Positions 1 to 8,013 of a stretch of DNA of 64,000 nt are shown here, piece after piece. The position numbers were made by a program, and so were the translations under genes. The stretch's first letter is position 1. Each line of letters begins with the position of its first letter. A model generated the notes under the pieces. That model did no database searches, was not told where the DNA came from, and worked only from the letters and a program-made list of their open reading frames with translations. Source of the stretch: Paractinoplanes pyxinae (lineage in GTDB: Bacteria > Actinomycetota > Actinomycetes > Mycobacteriales > Micromonosporaceae); NCBI RefSeq assembly GCF_026626335.1, contig NZ_JAPNTZ010000004.1:62001-126000 (forward strand), in the 5' to 3' direction.

Positions 1-454
1 GGCCTATCTGCTGACCGGCGACCATCACGCGGCGGAGGACCTCGTGCAGTCGGCGCTGGCCCGCGTGCTGCGGCACTGGCGCAAGCTGGGCGACGGCGAC
101 GCCGAGGGCTACGTCCGCCGCACCATGTACAACCTGCAGATGTCATGGTGGCGGCGCCGGCGCGTGCCCGAGAGGCTGGCCGCGGCGCCACCCGAGCCAC
201 CGGGAAGCGACCCCCACCGCACCACCGCCCTGCGGATGAGCCTCCAGCGTGCGCTGGCCGTGCTCAGCCCGCGGCAGCGGGCGGTGATCGTGCTGCGCTA
301 CTACGAGGACCTGACCGAGGCCCAGGCGGCCGACGTGCTGGACTGCTCGGTCGGCGCGGTCAAGCGGCACCACCACGACGCGCTGGCGCGGCTGCGCGCG
401 ACGGCGCCCCACCTGGTCGACGAACAAACTCCGGCGCTGAGGGGGCGGGTATGA
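1..454 (+). CDS. RNA polymerase sigma factor, SigE family (5' truncated by window edge)
   Basis: This is the C-terminal part of an ECF-type sigma factor that directs RNA polymerase to a stress regulon. The frame is open from base 2, where it reads AYLLTGDHHAAEDLVQ, a typical sigma region 2 helix, so the true start lies before the window. Residues such as RRTMYN and WWRRRR belong to the end of region 2. Region 4 follows, with LSPRQRAVIVLRYYEDL and the helix-turn-helix TEAQAADVLDCSVGAVK. No C-terminal extension is present, which fits the short SigE/SigM-like class of Actinobacteria. The stop codon overlaps the next start in an ATGA arrangement, so the downstream membrane protein is translationally coupled and may be its regulatory partner. 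Confidence 0.9.
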   Translation, partial: AYLLTGDHHAAEDLVQSALARVLRHWRKLGDGDAEGYVRRTMYNLQMSWWRRRRVPERLAAAPPEPPGSDPHRTTALRMSLQRALAVLSPRQRAVIVLRYYEDLTEAQAADVLDCSVGAVKRHHHDALARLRATAPHLVDEQTPALRGRV

Positions 455-1818
455 CATCCCGGCTGCGTGAAGCCCTGCACGAGACGGCGACCGAGGTTCC
501 GGCGTACGAGCTCTGGGCGGGCGCCTTGACCCGGGCCCGGCGCCGTCGCCGGCGCACCCAGGTGGTCACGCTGATACTGCTGGTCGCGGTGGTGGTGCTC
601 GTGCCGCTGGGCTGGCCTCGCCCGGACGCGATGACCGTGTCGCCGATCCAGAAGCAGCAGCAGCCCTCGCTGCCGGATCGGGTCGGTGCTCCCCGCTGGG
701 GCACGGCGACCGCCGAGAAGAAGCCGGCCGGCCGGGCCAGTGTCGTCTTCGGCGCCACCGACTGGACGCCGCTCGGCAGCAAGGGGGAACTGGCCGTCGT
801 CGGCGCCCTCGACGACACCTACCGCCTGGTCAAGAGCAACGATTTCCTGTACGCCGGTGAGCAGGCGCTGATCTCGCCGGACGGCACGAAGCTGGCGGTG
901 CCGGGCTCGGTGCTGGACCTCGAGACCGGCCGGCGCAAGGCGTTCCCCCTGATCGAGGCCGATGTGGTGGTGCCCCAGGCGTGGTCGGACGAGGGCCGGT
1001 GGATCGCCGTGCTGGCGTACCGCGGCATCGACGAGCCCGTGCCGGCCGAGGTCTCGCTGCGGCTGATCGATCTCGTGGAGGGCACCGAGGAGTTCATCGC
1101 CCCGCTGAACCCACGGACAGTGGTCGACGGGCACACCGTTGCCTTCACCGGCAACCAGTTCGCCTATCAGGACGGCCGCCGCATCACCGTCCTGCGGCGA
1201 TCGCTGGATACCGGGCGCCTGTTCAAGGTGCCGGGCGGGTTCGACGCGCCCGCCGGCGCCCGGTTGGCCGGCAAGGGCGCATTCCTGCAGGGCGGCAACC
1301 TGGCCCTGCTGAGCCGGCGCGACTGCTGCGCCGGGGACGCCTTTACCGCCCGCTGGCAGGTGACCTTGGTCCATGCGTACAACGGCGAGCCGCGGGACAG
1401 GAAGTTCCCCGAGATTCCCGGCCCGGCGGCGGTCCGTCTGCTCGGGTGGTCGCCGTGGGGTGAACCGGTGTACGCGGCGTTCACGCCGGCGGCGGGAGCC
1501 GAGCCCGCCGGTTTCGAGAGGGGCGCGGGCGCCCTCGGCCTGAGCCACCAGGGGCTGACCGATCCCGACCGCATCGGCTCGGTCGAGGTGCGGATCCTGG
1601 GTCAGGACGGCCGGCAGCGGACGGTGCTGGCGGCGGCCTCGGGCGACATGCAGTCGGTCGACGTCGCCGACAACGTGATCATCTCTGGGCGGATGCGGTA
1701 CGGCCACCCGCCGTCCGGGCTCGGGCCGTACGCGTGGGGGATCGCCGGCGCGGGGGTGGCGCTGCTGGCCGTCGTCATCGCGCTGGGGGTGCGCCGGCGC
1801 CTCCGCAGGCGGCCGTGA
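451..1818 (+). CDS. Membrane-anchored protein with TolB/WD40-like propeller, probable sigma-factor partner
   Basis: A 455-residue protein that starts inside the stop codon of the sigma factor gene (ATGA overlap). An Arg-rich stretch precedes a membrane segment at about residues 36-56 (VVTLILLVAVVVLVPLGW). A long extracytoplasmic region follows with propeller-like blades (ISPDGTKLAVPGSVLDL, WSDEGRWIAVLAY). A second membrane helix near the C terminus (AGVALLAVVIALGV) ends in an Arg-rich tail. Genes in this position after SigE-family sigma factors often encode anti-sigma-like or sensor proteins. The function is inferred from context only; I see no zinc-binding anti-sigma motif. Its last 44 bases overlap the convergent MFS gene. 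Confidence 0.7.
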   Translation: MTSRLREALHETATEVPAYELWAGALTRARRRRRRTQVVTLILLVAVVVLVPLGWPRPDAMTVSPIQKQQQPSLPDRVGAPRWGTATAEKKPAGRASVVFGATDWTPLGSKGELAVVGALDDTYRLVKSNDFLYAGEQALISPDGTKLAVPGSVLDLETGRRKAFPLIEADVVVPQAWSDEGRWIAVLAYRGIDEPVPAEVSLRLIDLVEGTEEFIAPLNPRTVVDGHTVAFTGNQFAYQDGRRITVLRRSLDTGRLFKVPGGFDAPAGARLAGKGAFLQGGNLALLSRRDCCAGDAFTARWQVTLVHAYNGEPRDRKFPEIPGPAAVRLLGWSPWGEPVYAAFTPAAGAEPAGFERGAGALGLSHQGLTDPDRIGSVEVRILGQDGRQRTVLAAASGDMQSVDVADNVIISGRMRYGHPPSGLGPYAWGIAGAGVALLAVVIALGVRRRLRRRP

Positions 1819-3307
1819 CCGGCGGCTCGGATCGCTGCGCCCCGGTCGTCCGGGATGGCTCGGCTTGTGAAGCGGCCGTGGTTGTCCGGGACGGCTCGGC
1901 TCGGGGAGCGGGTGTCGTGGTTCCGGAGGGCTCGGCCGGCTGGGCGGGGGCTCGGCGTAGCGCGAAAACGGTGATCAGCAGGGCGGTGAGGACGAAGCCG
2001 GCCGCCACCAGGAAAGCCTGGGTGTAGCCGGCGTGCAGCGCGACCGGTTCGGGGGCGCCGCCCCGGTCGGCTGTGCGGGCGGCGGCCACCGCGGCCAGCA
2101 CGGCCAGGCCGAGGGCGCCGCCCGCCTGCTGGGCGGTGTTGCTGAAGCCGGAGACCATGCCGGTGTCGGCCGGGGCGGCGCCGGCCATGGCCAGCATGAT
2201 GATCGCGGGGACGGTGACGCCCACGCCGAGGCCCATGACGACCAGGGGCGGGAACATGTCGGCCCAGTAGGACGGCGCGACCGGCAGGCGCCCGAGCAGC
2301 AGCAGGCCGGCGAAGAGCAGGGCCAGGCCGGTGATCAGCACTGGGCGCGGGCCGAAGCGGCCGGTCAGTCGGGGGGCCACGAAGAGTGACACGAGGCCGA
2401 TCACGATGGGTGTGGGCAGGAAGGCCAGGCCGGTGCCGAGTGCGTCGTAGCCCATCACCCGCTGTACGAACAGGGCGTTCGTGAACTGGAAGCCCATGCC
2501 GGTGGCGAAGACCAGCACGACGGCGGCGTTGGCCACCAGCAGCCAGCGGCGGCCGAGGACGCGCAGAGCGATCAGCGGGCGCCGGGCCAGGTGCTGCCGC
2601 AGCACGAAACCGGCCAGGAGCAGCACAGCGGCGACGGCGGCGACGGGGGCGGAGCTGATGATCGCGTACACGGCCAGCGAGAGCCCACCGGTGATCAGCG
2701 CGGCGCCCGGCAGGTCGAGACCCCGGCGCAGGCCGGGGCCGGTCTCGCGGGGGAGGAGGCGGCGGCCGGCCAGCCAGACGGCCAGCCCGATCGGCACGTT
2801 GATCAGGAAGATGACGGGCCAGCCGAGCGCGTCGGTGAGCACGCCGCCGAGCACGAAGCCGGCCGCGGCCCCGCCGGCCTGGGTGAAGCTGTAGATGCCC
2901 ATCGCGCGGGCCTGCTCCGCGGGCTGCGGGAAGAGCCGCACGATCATGCCGAGCACGACGGCCGCGGCCAGCGCCCCGCCCGCACCCTGCAGGAACCGCC
3001 CGGCGATCAACGCGCCCGCCGTGGGCGCCAACCCGCACAGCAGGCTGGCCACGGTGAAGACGGCCAGCCCGGCCAGGAAGACCCGCCAGGCTCCGACGAG
3101 GTCGCCGAGCCGGCCCGCGAACAGCAGCAGACCCGCGAAGGCGACCAGGTAGCCGTTGACCACCCAGGCCACGCCCGCGTCGGAGAAGCCGAGGTCGCGC
3201 TGGATGTCCGGGACCGCCACAGCCACGATCGTGCTGTCCAGAACGATCATCAGGGACATCGCGCACAGGACGGCCAGGGCGCTCGCGCGCTTCGAGAAAG
3301 CACTCAT
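1775..3307 (-). CDS. MFS drug efflux transporter, DHA2 (EmrB/QacA) family
   Basis: A 510-residue proton-coupled drug exporter of the 14-helix DHA2 family in the cytoplasmic membrane. The first helix carries the family signature VLDSTIVAVAVPDIQ, and the loop after helix 2 has FAGRLGDLVGAWRVF (motif A). Further hydrophobic helices run to about residue 450. The last 60 or so residues are a hydrophilic tail built from three units of about 12 residues around AEPSRTT, which is not typical of the family. The gene lies 50 bp downstream of a marR gene on the same strand, with a perfect 12-bp inverted repeat between them. The likely model is MarR repression of the pump. The ATG start leaves the operator 7 bp upstream. 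Confidence 0.9.
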   Translation of the reverse strand: MSAFSKRASALAVLCAMSLMIVLDSTIVAVAVPDIQRDLGFSDAGVAWVVNGYLVAFAGLLLFAGRLGDLVGAWRVFLAGLAVFTVASLLCGLAPTAGALIAGRFLQGAGGALAAAVVLGMIVRLFPQPAEQARAMGIYSFTQAGGAAAGFVLGGVLTDALGWPVIFLINVPIGLAVWLAGRRLLPRETGPGLRRGLDLPGAALITGGLSLAVYAIISSAPVAAVAAVLLLAGFVLRQHLARRPLIALRVLGRRWLLVANAAVVLVFATGMGFQFTNALFVQRVMGYDALGTGLAFLPTPIVIGLVSLFVAPRLTGRFGPRPVLITGLALLFAGLLLLGRLPVAPSYWADMFPPLVVMGLGVGVTVPAIIMLAMAGAAPADTGMVSGFSNTAQQAGGALGLAVLAAVAAARTADRGGAPEPVALHAGYTQAFLVAAGFVLTALLITVFALRRAPAQPAEPSGTTTPAPRAEPSRTTTAASQAEPSRTTGAQRSEPPVTAACGGAGAPPAR

Positions 3308-3314
3308 GGCCCGA

Positions 3315-3352
3315 CCGTAACAGATAATCTGCTACCGGACTATCTGTTACGG
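3315..3352. promoter_or_regulatory. MarR-type operator in front of the efflux pump
   Basis: Perfect inverted repeat CCGTAACAGATA (3315-3326) and TATCTGTTACGG (3341-3352), separated by 14 bp. A second, nearly palindromic 19-bp element nests inside it (GTAACAGAT-A-ATCTGCTAC, one mismatched pair). It fills almost the whole gap between the marR stop and the MFS start, as expected for a repressor site over the MFS promoter. Confidence 0.75.
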
Positions 3353-3357
3353 GCGCT

Positions 3358-3825
3358 TCATCGGCCTCGAGCTCGGCGGACGGGCTGCGGGCCCGGGTCG
3401 CGGGTGGTGTCGGCCAACTGGCCCAAGGCTTCGACGAAGGCGGCCCGGGCGGCGTCGGGCAGGCTGCTGAGGGCGTCGGCGTGCACGCGATCGACGATGC
3501 GCTGGCCCTCCTCGGCAGCGAGGCGGCCCTTCTCGGTGACGGCGATGACGCGGGCCCGGCGATCGGTGGCCGACGGCTTGCGCTCGGCGAAGCCGCGGCT
3601 CTCCAGCTCGTCGACGGTGCTGACCATCGTGGTCTTGTCGAGGTCGGCCAGGGCAGCCAGCTGGATCTGGGTGCGCTCCTGCTCGAGGGCGTGCACCAGG
3701 ACGCACTGCATGCGCGGCGTCAGGTCGACGTCGGCCAGGGCGGCCGCCAGGCGGTTGGAGAGGGCGTGGCCGGCCATGTTGAGCAGGCCGGTGACGTCGC
3801 GTTCGGTGCGTTCGGGGGCGGACAC
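3358..3825 (-). CDS. MarR family transcriptional regulator
   Basis: A winged-helix dimeric repressor of about 155 residues. The core has LTPRMQCVLVHALE leading into the recognition helices (IQLAALADLDKTTMVSTVDELE) and the wing ERKPSATDRRARVIAVTEKG, all diagnostic of MarR. I chose the GTG at 3825 because TACCCT lies exactly 6 nt upstream, the spacing seen at many leaderless starts in this window. An ATG at 3849 would add 8 residues but has no Shine-Dalgarno sequence. The neighbouring pump and the palindrome between the two genes indicate local control of drug efflux and probably autoregulation through readthrough. Confidence 0.88.
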   Translation of the reverse strand: MSAPERTERDVTGLLNMAGHALSNRLAAALADVDLTPRMQCVLVHALEQERTQIQLAALADLDKTTMVSTVDELESRGFAERKPSATDRRARVIAVTEKGRLAAEEGQRIVDRVHADALSSLPDAARAAFVEALGQLADTTRDPGPQPVRRARGR

Positions 3826-4126
3826 CGATCCAGGGTAACGCGGGATCATCCGGAAGCGGACGATTCGGGGCCGGGACGGTCGGCGGACCTGCCCCCGTGT
3901 CGGCCCGCCGCGCCGACCCGGCGGCTCCGATGTGGACAACGGTACGGTCCGTGTGGCGCCCGTTACAACCGATTTTCGATCACCGCGCCCTGTGGACAAG
4001 CCACCGCGGCATCCTGTGGATAACTGGCCGGTCCGCCCTTGACACGGCGTAAGTTCCCCCCACAACGCCCCGAGGTGGGAGGGGGCTAGGGATGGCGCGA
4101 GTTTGTTGGGCAAGATCAAAGAGCGG
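3826..4126. other. Intergenic region with three DnaA boxes
   Basis: A 301-bp gap with no convincing gene. It holds three DnaA boxes in the same orientation: TGTGGACAA at 3931-3939 and 3991-3999, which is the complement of the actinobacterial consensus TTGTCCACA, and TGTGGATAA at 4015-4023, the classical consensus. There is also a GC hairpin near 4053-4083 (CCCCCCAC against GTGGGAGGGG). The dnaA and dnaN genes are absent, so it is not oriC. It may titrate DnaA or act as a regulatory or reactivation locus. Confidence 0.6.
3832..3837 (-). promoter_or_regulatory. -10 element for leaderless marR transcript
   Basis: TACCCT on the minus strand, 6 nt before the GTG at 3825. Confidence 0.5.
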
Positions 4127-4774
4127 TCAGGCGGCCAGGGCGCGGCGGATGGCGGTCAGCAGCTGTACGCCGGCGATCAGGGCCAAAGCCAGCCACACGG
4201 CGGTGGCGACGGTGATCAGGGGGGCGTAGGCGAAGGCGGCCAGCAGGCCGAAGATGGCGACCAGGACTCGGGTGGGGCGTTCGGCCACCGTGACCACGCC
4301 GATCTCGGACATGCCGGCCGCGGTGGCCCGGGCTCGCGCGTACTCCTGCAGCCAGCTGGCCGCGCCGGCGGCGACGGCCAGCCAGCCGGGGGCGCCGGTC
4401 AGCCAGAAGGCGGCCAACCACGCGGCCTCGCCCACGCGGTCGGCCACGGAGTCGTAGACGTAGCCCAAACGGGTCGTCCGGCCGGAGATCACCGCCACCG
4501 CGCCGTCCAGACCGTCGGCCAGAGCGGCCACCAGCACCACGACCGCCGCCAGGAAGATGCCGACGCGGTCGAGCAGAGCCACCGAGAGCGGCACCAGCAG
4601 GCAGACGAACAGGCCCATGGTGGTGACGGCCATCGGTCCGATGCGGCGCGCGCTCAACCATGAGCCCACGCCGTAGGCGATGCGGACCCAGCCCCGTACG
4701 AGGAAATTGGCCTTTCGCGGGTCGAAGCCCCCGTGCAGCTCGGACCAGGCCGCCGCGTAGTCGTCCCAGAGCAC
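4127..4774 (-). CDS. CDP-alcohol phosphatidyltransferase family protein
   Basis: A 215-residue polytopic membrane enzyme of the family that transfers a phosphoalcohol from a CDP-activated lipid. The motif D-x2-D-G-x2-A-R-x8-G-x3-D-x3-D is present with exact spacing as DGLDGAVAV followed by GYVYDSVAD. The usual Arg after the Ala is replaced by Val. All four Asp residues are kept. At least five hydrophobic helices are visible. The GTG start lies 3 bp after the metF stop, so the two genes are co-transcribed. The substrate cannot be named from sequence; a phospholipid or inositol-phosphate product is possible. Confidence 0.82.
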   Translation of the reverse strand: MLWDDYAAAWSELHGGFDPRKANFLVRGWVRIAYGVGSWLSARRIGPMAVTTMGLFVCLLVPLSVALLDRVGIFLAAVVVLVAALADGLDGAVAVISGRTTRLGYVYDSVADRVGEAAWLAAFWLTGAPGWLAVAAGAASWLQEYARARATAAGMSEIGVVTVAERPTRVLVAIFGLLAAFAYAPLITVATAVWLALALIAGVQLLTAIRRALAA

Positions 4775-4777
4775 GGG

Positions 4778-5701
4778 TCAGGCGGCCGCGGCCACGTCCG
4801 ACGGCGCCAGCAGCTGCCAGACCTCGCGCGTCGCGGTCGAACGGTTAAGCGTGATGAAGTGGACGCCGGGGATGCCCTCGCCGAGCAGGCGGGCGCACAT
4901 CTCGGCGCACATCTCGACCCCGAGCTCGCGCACCGCCGCCTCGTCGTGGGCCACCTTTTCGAAGCGGGCCAGCAGGGCGGGCGGGAAGGGAGCGCCGGAG
5001 AGCTGCGACGAGCGTTCGATCGTGGCCATGCGGGTCACCGGCATGACACCGGGGACGATCGGCGTGTCGCAGCCGGCCGCGGCCACCCGGTCACGCAGGC
5101 GCAGGTACTCGTCGGCGTCGAAGAACATCTGTGTGATGGCGAAGTCGGCCCCCGCGCGACATTTGCGTACGAAATTGGCGGTGTCGCTTTCGATGTCGGC
5201 CGACCGCGGGTGCTTGTACGGGAACGCGGCCACGCCCACGCTGAAATCGCCCGACTCTTTGACCAGGCGCACCAGATCCTCGGCGTAGGACACGCCGGAC
5301 GGGTGGCGGACCCACTCGCCCATCGGGTCGCCGGGCGGGTCGCCGCGCACCGCGAGCACGTTGCGGATGCCCGCCCCGGCCAGCCGGCCGACCATGTTGC
5401 GCAGCTCGGCCACCGAGTGGTTGACCGCCGTCAGGTGGGCCATGGGCAGCAGCGTCGTCTCGGTCGCGACCCGCTCGGTGACCGCGACTGTCGTGTCGCG
5501 CGTCGTGCCGCCGGCGCCGTAGGTGATCGAGACGAAGCTGGGCCGCAGCGGCTCGAGCTCGCGGATCGCCTGCCACAGCAGCCGCTCGCCCTCGGGCGTC
5601 TTGGGCGGGAAGAACTCGAACGAGAACGTCGGCACGCCGCCGCGGATGAGCTCACCGATGGCCGGTGTGCCGGGAAGACGCGAAGGGAGTCCGAGAGCCA
5701 C
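4778..5701 (-). CDS. metF: Methylenetetrahydrofolate reductase
   Basis: A 307-residue FAD enzyme that reduces 5,10-methylene-THF to 5-methyl-THF, the methyl donor for methionine synthesis. It shows the family landmarks FSFEFFPPK near residue 27, [12 protein letters not shown], the loop LAVRGDPP and [11 protein letters not shown]. Its length matches bacterial MetF. GTG at 5701 is the start: TACAGT lies 6 nt upstream and no Shine-Dalgarno sequence is present, so the message is probably leaderless. It is the first gene of an operon with the CDP-alcohol transferase. It is divergent from the polyprenyl synthase across only 38 bp, a layout that resembles the Rv2172c-Rv2173 region of Mycobacterium tuberculosis. 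Confidence 0.95.
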   Translation of the reverse strand: MALGLPSRLPGTPAIGELIRGGVPTFSFEFFPPKTPEGERLLWQAIRELEPLRPSFVSITYGAGGTTRDTTVAVTERVATETTLLPMAHLTAVNHSVAELRNMVGRLAGAGIRNVLAVRGDPPGDPMGEWVRHPSGVSYAEDLVRLVKESGDFSVGVAAFPYKHPRSADIESDTANFVRKCRAGADFAITQMFFDADEYLRLRDRVAAAGCDTPIVPGVMPVTRMATIERSSQLSGAPFPPALLARFEKVAHDEAAVRELGVEMCAEMCARLLGEGIPGVHFITLNRSTATREVWQLLAPSDVAAAA

Positions 5702-5739
5702 AACAAGACTGTACCGACGCCGTGGGTTAGCGTCGTCCC
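5702..5739. promoter_or_regulatory. Divergent pair of leaderless promoters (metF / polyprenyl synthase)
   Basis: The whole 38-bp gap holds two -10 elements pointing outward. TACAGT on the minus strand (5708-5713) lies 6 nt from the metF GTG, and TAGCGT on the plus strand (5728-5733) lies 6 nt from the GTG at 5740. Each promoter's -35 region falls inside the other promoter or gene, so the two polymerases should exclude each other. Confidence 0.6.
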
Positions 5740-6807
5740 GTGACCTCCCCCCTCGAAGCCGCTGACCTGCGCGCCCGCGTGGAGAAGGCGCTCGCCGCCT
5801 TCCTGGCCGAGCAGCGTTCCCGCCTGACCGGCATCGACCCCGCGCTGGCGGCCGTGGCCGAGACGCTCGAGGATTTCGTGCTGGGCGGGGGCAAGCGGCT
5901 GCGGCCCGCGTTCGCGTACTGGGGGTTCCGCGGCGCCCACGGTCCCGACTCCGATCAGATCGTGGCCGCCGTCTCGGCGCTCGAGCTGGTGCAGGCGAGC
6001 GCCCTGATCCACGACGACCTGATGGACCGCTCGGACACCCGGCGCGGCGAGCCCTCGGTGCACCGCCGGTTCGAGGCGCGGCACACGGCGGCCGGCTGGC
6101 GGGGCGGGGCGGCCGCGTTCGGCGACAGCGCCGCCGTGCTGCTGGGCGACCTGGCCCTGGTCTGGTCGGACGAGTTGCTGCACACCTCGGGGGTCAGCCC
6201 GGTCGACCTGGCCCGGGCCCGCCCGGTCTTCGACGAGATGCGCACCGAGGTCACCGTCGGGCAGTACCTGGACGTGCTGACCCAGGCCACGGCGGACACG
6301 TCGCTCGACCGGGCCGGCAAGGTCGCCCGCTACAAGTCGGCCAAGTACACGGTCGAGCGGCCGCTCCTGCTGGGCGCGGCGCTGGCGGGCGCGCCGGTCG
6401 AGGTGTACGACGCGTACTCCGGCTTCGGGCTGCCGCTGGGCGAGGCCTTCCAATTGCGTGACGACGTGCTGGGCGTCTTCGGCGACCCTGCGCAGACCGG
6501 CAAGCCCGCGGGCGACGACCTGCGGGAGGGCAAGCGCACCTATCTGGTGGCGGCGGCCTTCGCGGAGCTGGACGACGCCGGCCGTGCGGAATTGGACGCG
6601 GGCCTGGGCGATCAGGGCCTCAGCCTGGACGGGGTGGCCCGGCTGCGCGCGCTGATCCGCGACAGCGGCGCGCTGGCCGCCACCGAGCGCCGCATCGACG
6701 AGCTCATGACGGCCGCGCTGGCTGCCCTGAAGTCGGCGTCGATCGACGGGGAGGCGCACGACGTGCTGCACCGCCTCGCCGACGCGGCCACCCGCCGTAC
6801 GGTCTAG
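5740..6807 (+). CDS. Polyprenyl diphosphate synthase (GGPP synthase-like)
   Basis: A 355-residue trans-isoprenyl diphosphate synthase that condenses IPP with allylic diphosphates. It carries [10 protein letters not shown] near residue 51, the first Asp-rich motif DDLMD with TRRGEPSVH, and the second Asp-rich motif in [23 protein letters not shown] and [12 protein letters not shown] are also typical. It is collinear with M. tuberculosis idsA2 (Rv2173), which lies between an MTHFR-like gene and Rv2175c. The product may be GGPP for carotenoids (an operon lies 19 kb away) or for other prenyl lipids. Its stop codon shares a CTAG with the convergent downstream gene. Confidence 0.92.
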   Translation: MTSPLEAADLRARVEKALAAFLAEQRSRLTGIDPALAAVAETLEDFVLGGGKRLRPAFAYWGFRGAHGPDSDQIVAAVSALELVQASALIHDDLMDRSDTRRGEPSVHRRFEARHTAAGWRGGAAAFGDSAAVLLGDLALVWSDELLHTSGVSPVDLARARPVFDEMRTEVTVGQYLDVLTQATADTSLDRAGKVARYKSAKYTVERPLLLGAALAGAPVEVYDAYSGFGLPLGEAFQLRDDVLGVFGDPAQTGKPAGDDLREGKRTYLVAAAFAELDDAGRAELDAGLGDQGLSLDGVARLRALIRDSGALAATERRIDELMTAALAALKSASIDGEAHDVLHRLADAATRRTV

Positions 6808-7154
6808 AAGCCCAGCGCCTGAGCGCGCCTCTTCACCTCGCGGGCGCGATGCCCGCCGAGGCCCTTCGCGGCATTCCCGTCGAGCGCCTCGTCCGGCTCG
6901 TACAGCCACCGGAGGGCTTCTTCGTCGTTGTACCCGGCATCGCGTAGCAAGTTGATGACGCCGGGGAGGTGCTTGAGCACCGTGCTGTTGGCCACCAGGT
7001 CGGCCGGGACCACGCGGACGCCGTCGCGGCGCACGGCCAGCAGATGCCCGTCGCGGATCATCTGGTGCACCTTGCTGATCGACACATCGAGCTTCGCGGA
7101 GACGTCGGGCAGGGTGACCCACTCGGCCGGTCCGGCGGTTACGGAATCGCTCAC
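6804..7154 (-). CDS. Rv2175c family DNA-binding protein
   Basis: A 116-residue winged-helix DNA-binding protein. The N-terminal half is the helix-turn-helix (WVTLPDVSAKLDVSISKVHQ), followed by a wing (GHLLAVRRDGVRVVPADLV) and a C-terminal helical part (INLLRDAGYNDEEALRWL). M. tuberculosis Rv2175c is a phosphorylation target of the neighbouring kinase PknL. Here too a PASTA kinase lies 0.9 kb away, so the same link is likely. The start is GTG at 7154 with TACGCT 6 nt upstream. Its stop TAG and that of the convergent polyprenyl synthase are the two strands of one CTAG. Confidence 0.9.
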   Translation of the reverse strand: MSDSVTAGPAEWVTLPDVSAKLDVSISKVHQMIRDGHLLAVRRDGVRVVPADLVANSTVLKHLPGVINLLRDAGYNDEEALRWLYEPDEALDGNAAKGLGGHRAREVKRRAQALGF

Positions 7155-7160
7155 CCCTAC

Positions 7161-7166
7161 AGCGTA
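7161..7166 (-). promoter_or_regulatory. -10 element for leaderless Rv2175c-family gene
   Basis: TACGCT on the minus strand, 6 nt before the GTG at 7154. Confidence 0.5.
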
Positions 7167-7187
7167 CGAGAGCGGAGAAGGAACCCG

Positions 7188-7898
7188 ATGAGCCTGCTGC
7201 GCAGGACCCGTACGGAGATGGCCGGCGCCTGGCGTTCGCTGCGGTACGACCTGGGCCGGGCGCCGGCCCGGCCGCCCGCCGGAGGACCCGACGTGACGTC
7301 GACCGGAATGGGCACCTGGAGCCTGGACGGCCTGGTCGAGCAGGCCGGGCCCGATCCGGCCCCGCCGGCCCGGCGGCCCAGGCGGGCCGTGGCGGTGACC
7401 GCCTTCGGGGCGCTGACCGTGGTCGGGGCGGCCGCGGCGTACCTGGCCGTGGTGAACGGGCTGGGCTCGCTGATGGGCGAGACGACGGCCGCGGCCGGCA
7501 CCTTCCCGCCGCGGGTCGTGGTGACCACCGGCGCCGGGGTCGCGCCCCCGACCCGTCCCGTCACTCCGCCCCGGTCGCCGGTGGCCACCCGGCGCGCTAC
7601 CACCGCGGCCGTCCTGCCGCCGCCACCGGAGCCGCCCGCGGCCGCGGTGCCGCCGCCACCCGTCGAACGGACAAGTCCGATCCGGGCGACGAAGGCGACA
7701 AATCAGGAATGTCGCTGCCGGCCGCCGGTGCCGACGCCGACCGCGCCCATGTCGTCGCCATCGCCGACGCCGTCACCGTCCCCCTCGGAGTCCGCCCCGC
7801 CGAGCGCCGACCCGTCGCCGAGCGAGACCGCGGACCCCTCGGAATCGCCGTCGCCGAGCCGTTCCTGGGATGGGAAGCGGCACCGACGGCACCACTAA
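7188..7898 (+). CDS. Proline-rich single-pass membrane protein of unknown function
   Basis: A 236-residue protein not assigned to a family. The ATG at 7188 has a good ribosome site (GGAGAAGGA) with 5 nt spacing. A cytoplasmic N-terminal region of about 75 residues precedes one membrane helix (AVAVTAFGALTVVGAAAAYLAV). The rest is predicted outside the cell and is disordered: Pro/Thr-rich, then Ser-Pro repeats (SPSPTPSPSPSES), ending in a basic tail. It sits between the Rv2175c homolog and the PASTA kinase, so it may be a kinase substrate or a wall-spanning spacer protein. That is inference from position. Confidence 0.7.
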   Translation: MSLLRRTRTEMAGAWRSLRYDLGRAPARPPAGGPDVTSTGMGTWSLDGLVEQAGPDPAPPARRPRRAVAVTAFGALTVVGAAAAYLAVVNGLGSLMGETTAAAGTFPPRVVVTTGAGVAPPTRPVTPPRSPVATRRATTAAVLPPPPEPPAAAVPPPPVERTSPIRATKATNQECRCRPPVPTPTAPMSSPSPTPSPSPSESAPPSADPSPSETADPSESPSPSRSWDGKRHRRHH

Positions 7899-8013
7899 AT
7901 CCGCTTTTGCCGGGGTGGTTCGGGCGCGGGTGACGTATGCCTCCGTACCCGTTTGGACTCAGCTGTGACATCCTGGACTGCCCCCACGCGAAAGACACAT
8001 ACACTTCACGCCG

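Noticed and set aside
3931..4023. Possible chromosomal origin (oriC)
   Set aside because: Only three DnaA boxes, no AT-rich unwinding region, and no dnaA, dnaN, gyrB or rpmH nearby.
4039..4067. TTGACA promoter on the plus strand running into the CDP-alcohol transferase gene
   Set aside because: A -35-like hexamer only; the sequence at -10 (ACAACG) is a poor match and no plus-strand gene follows.
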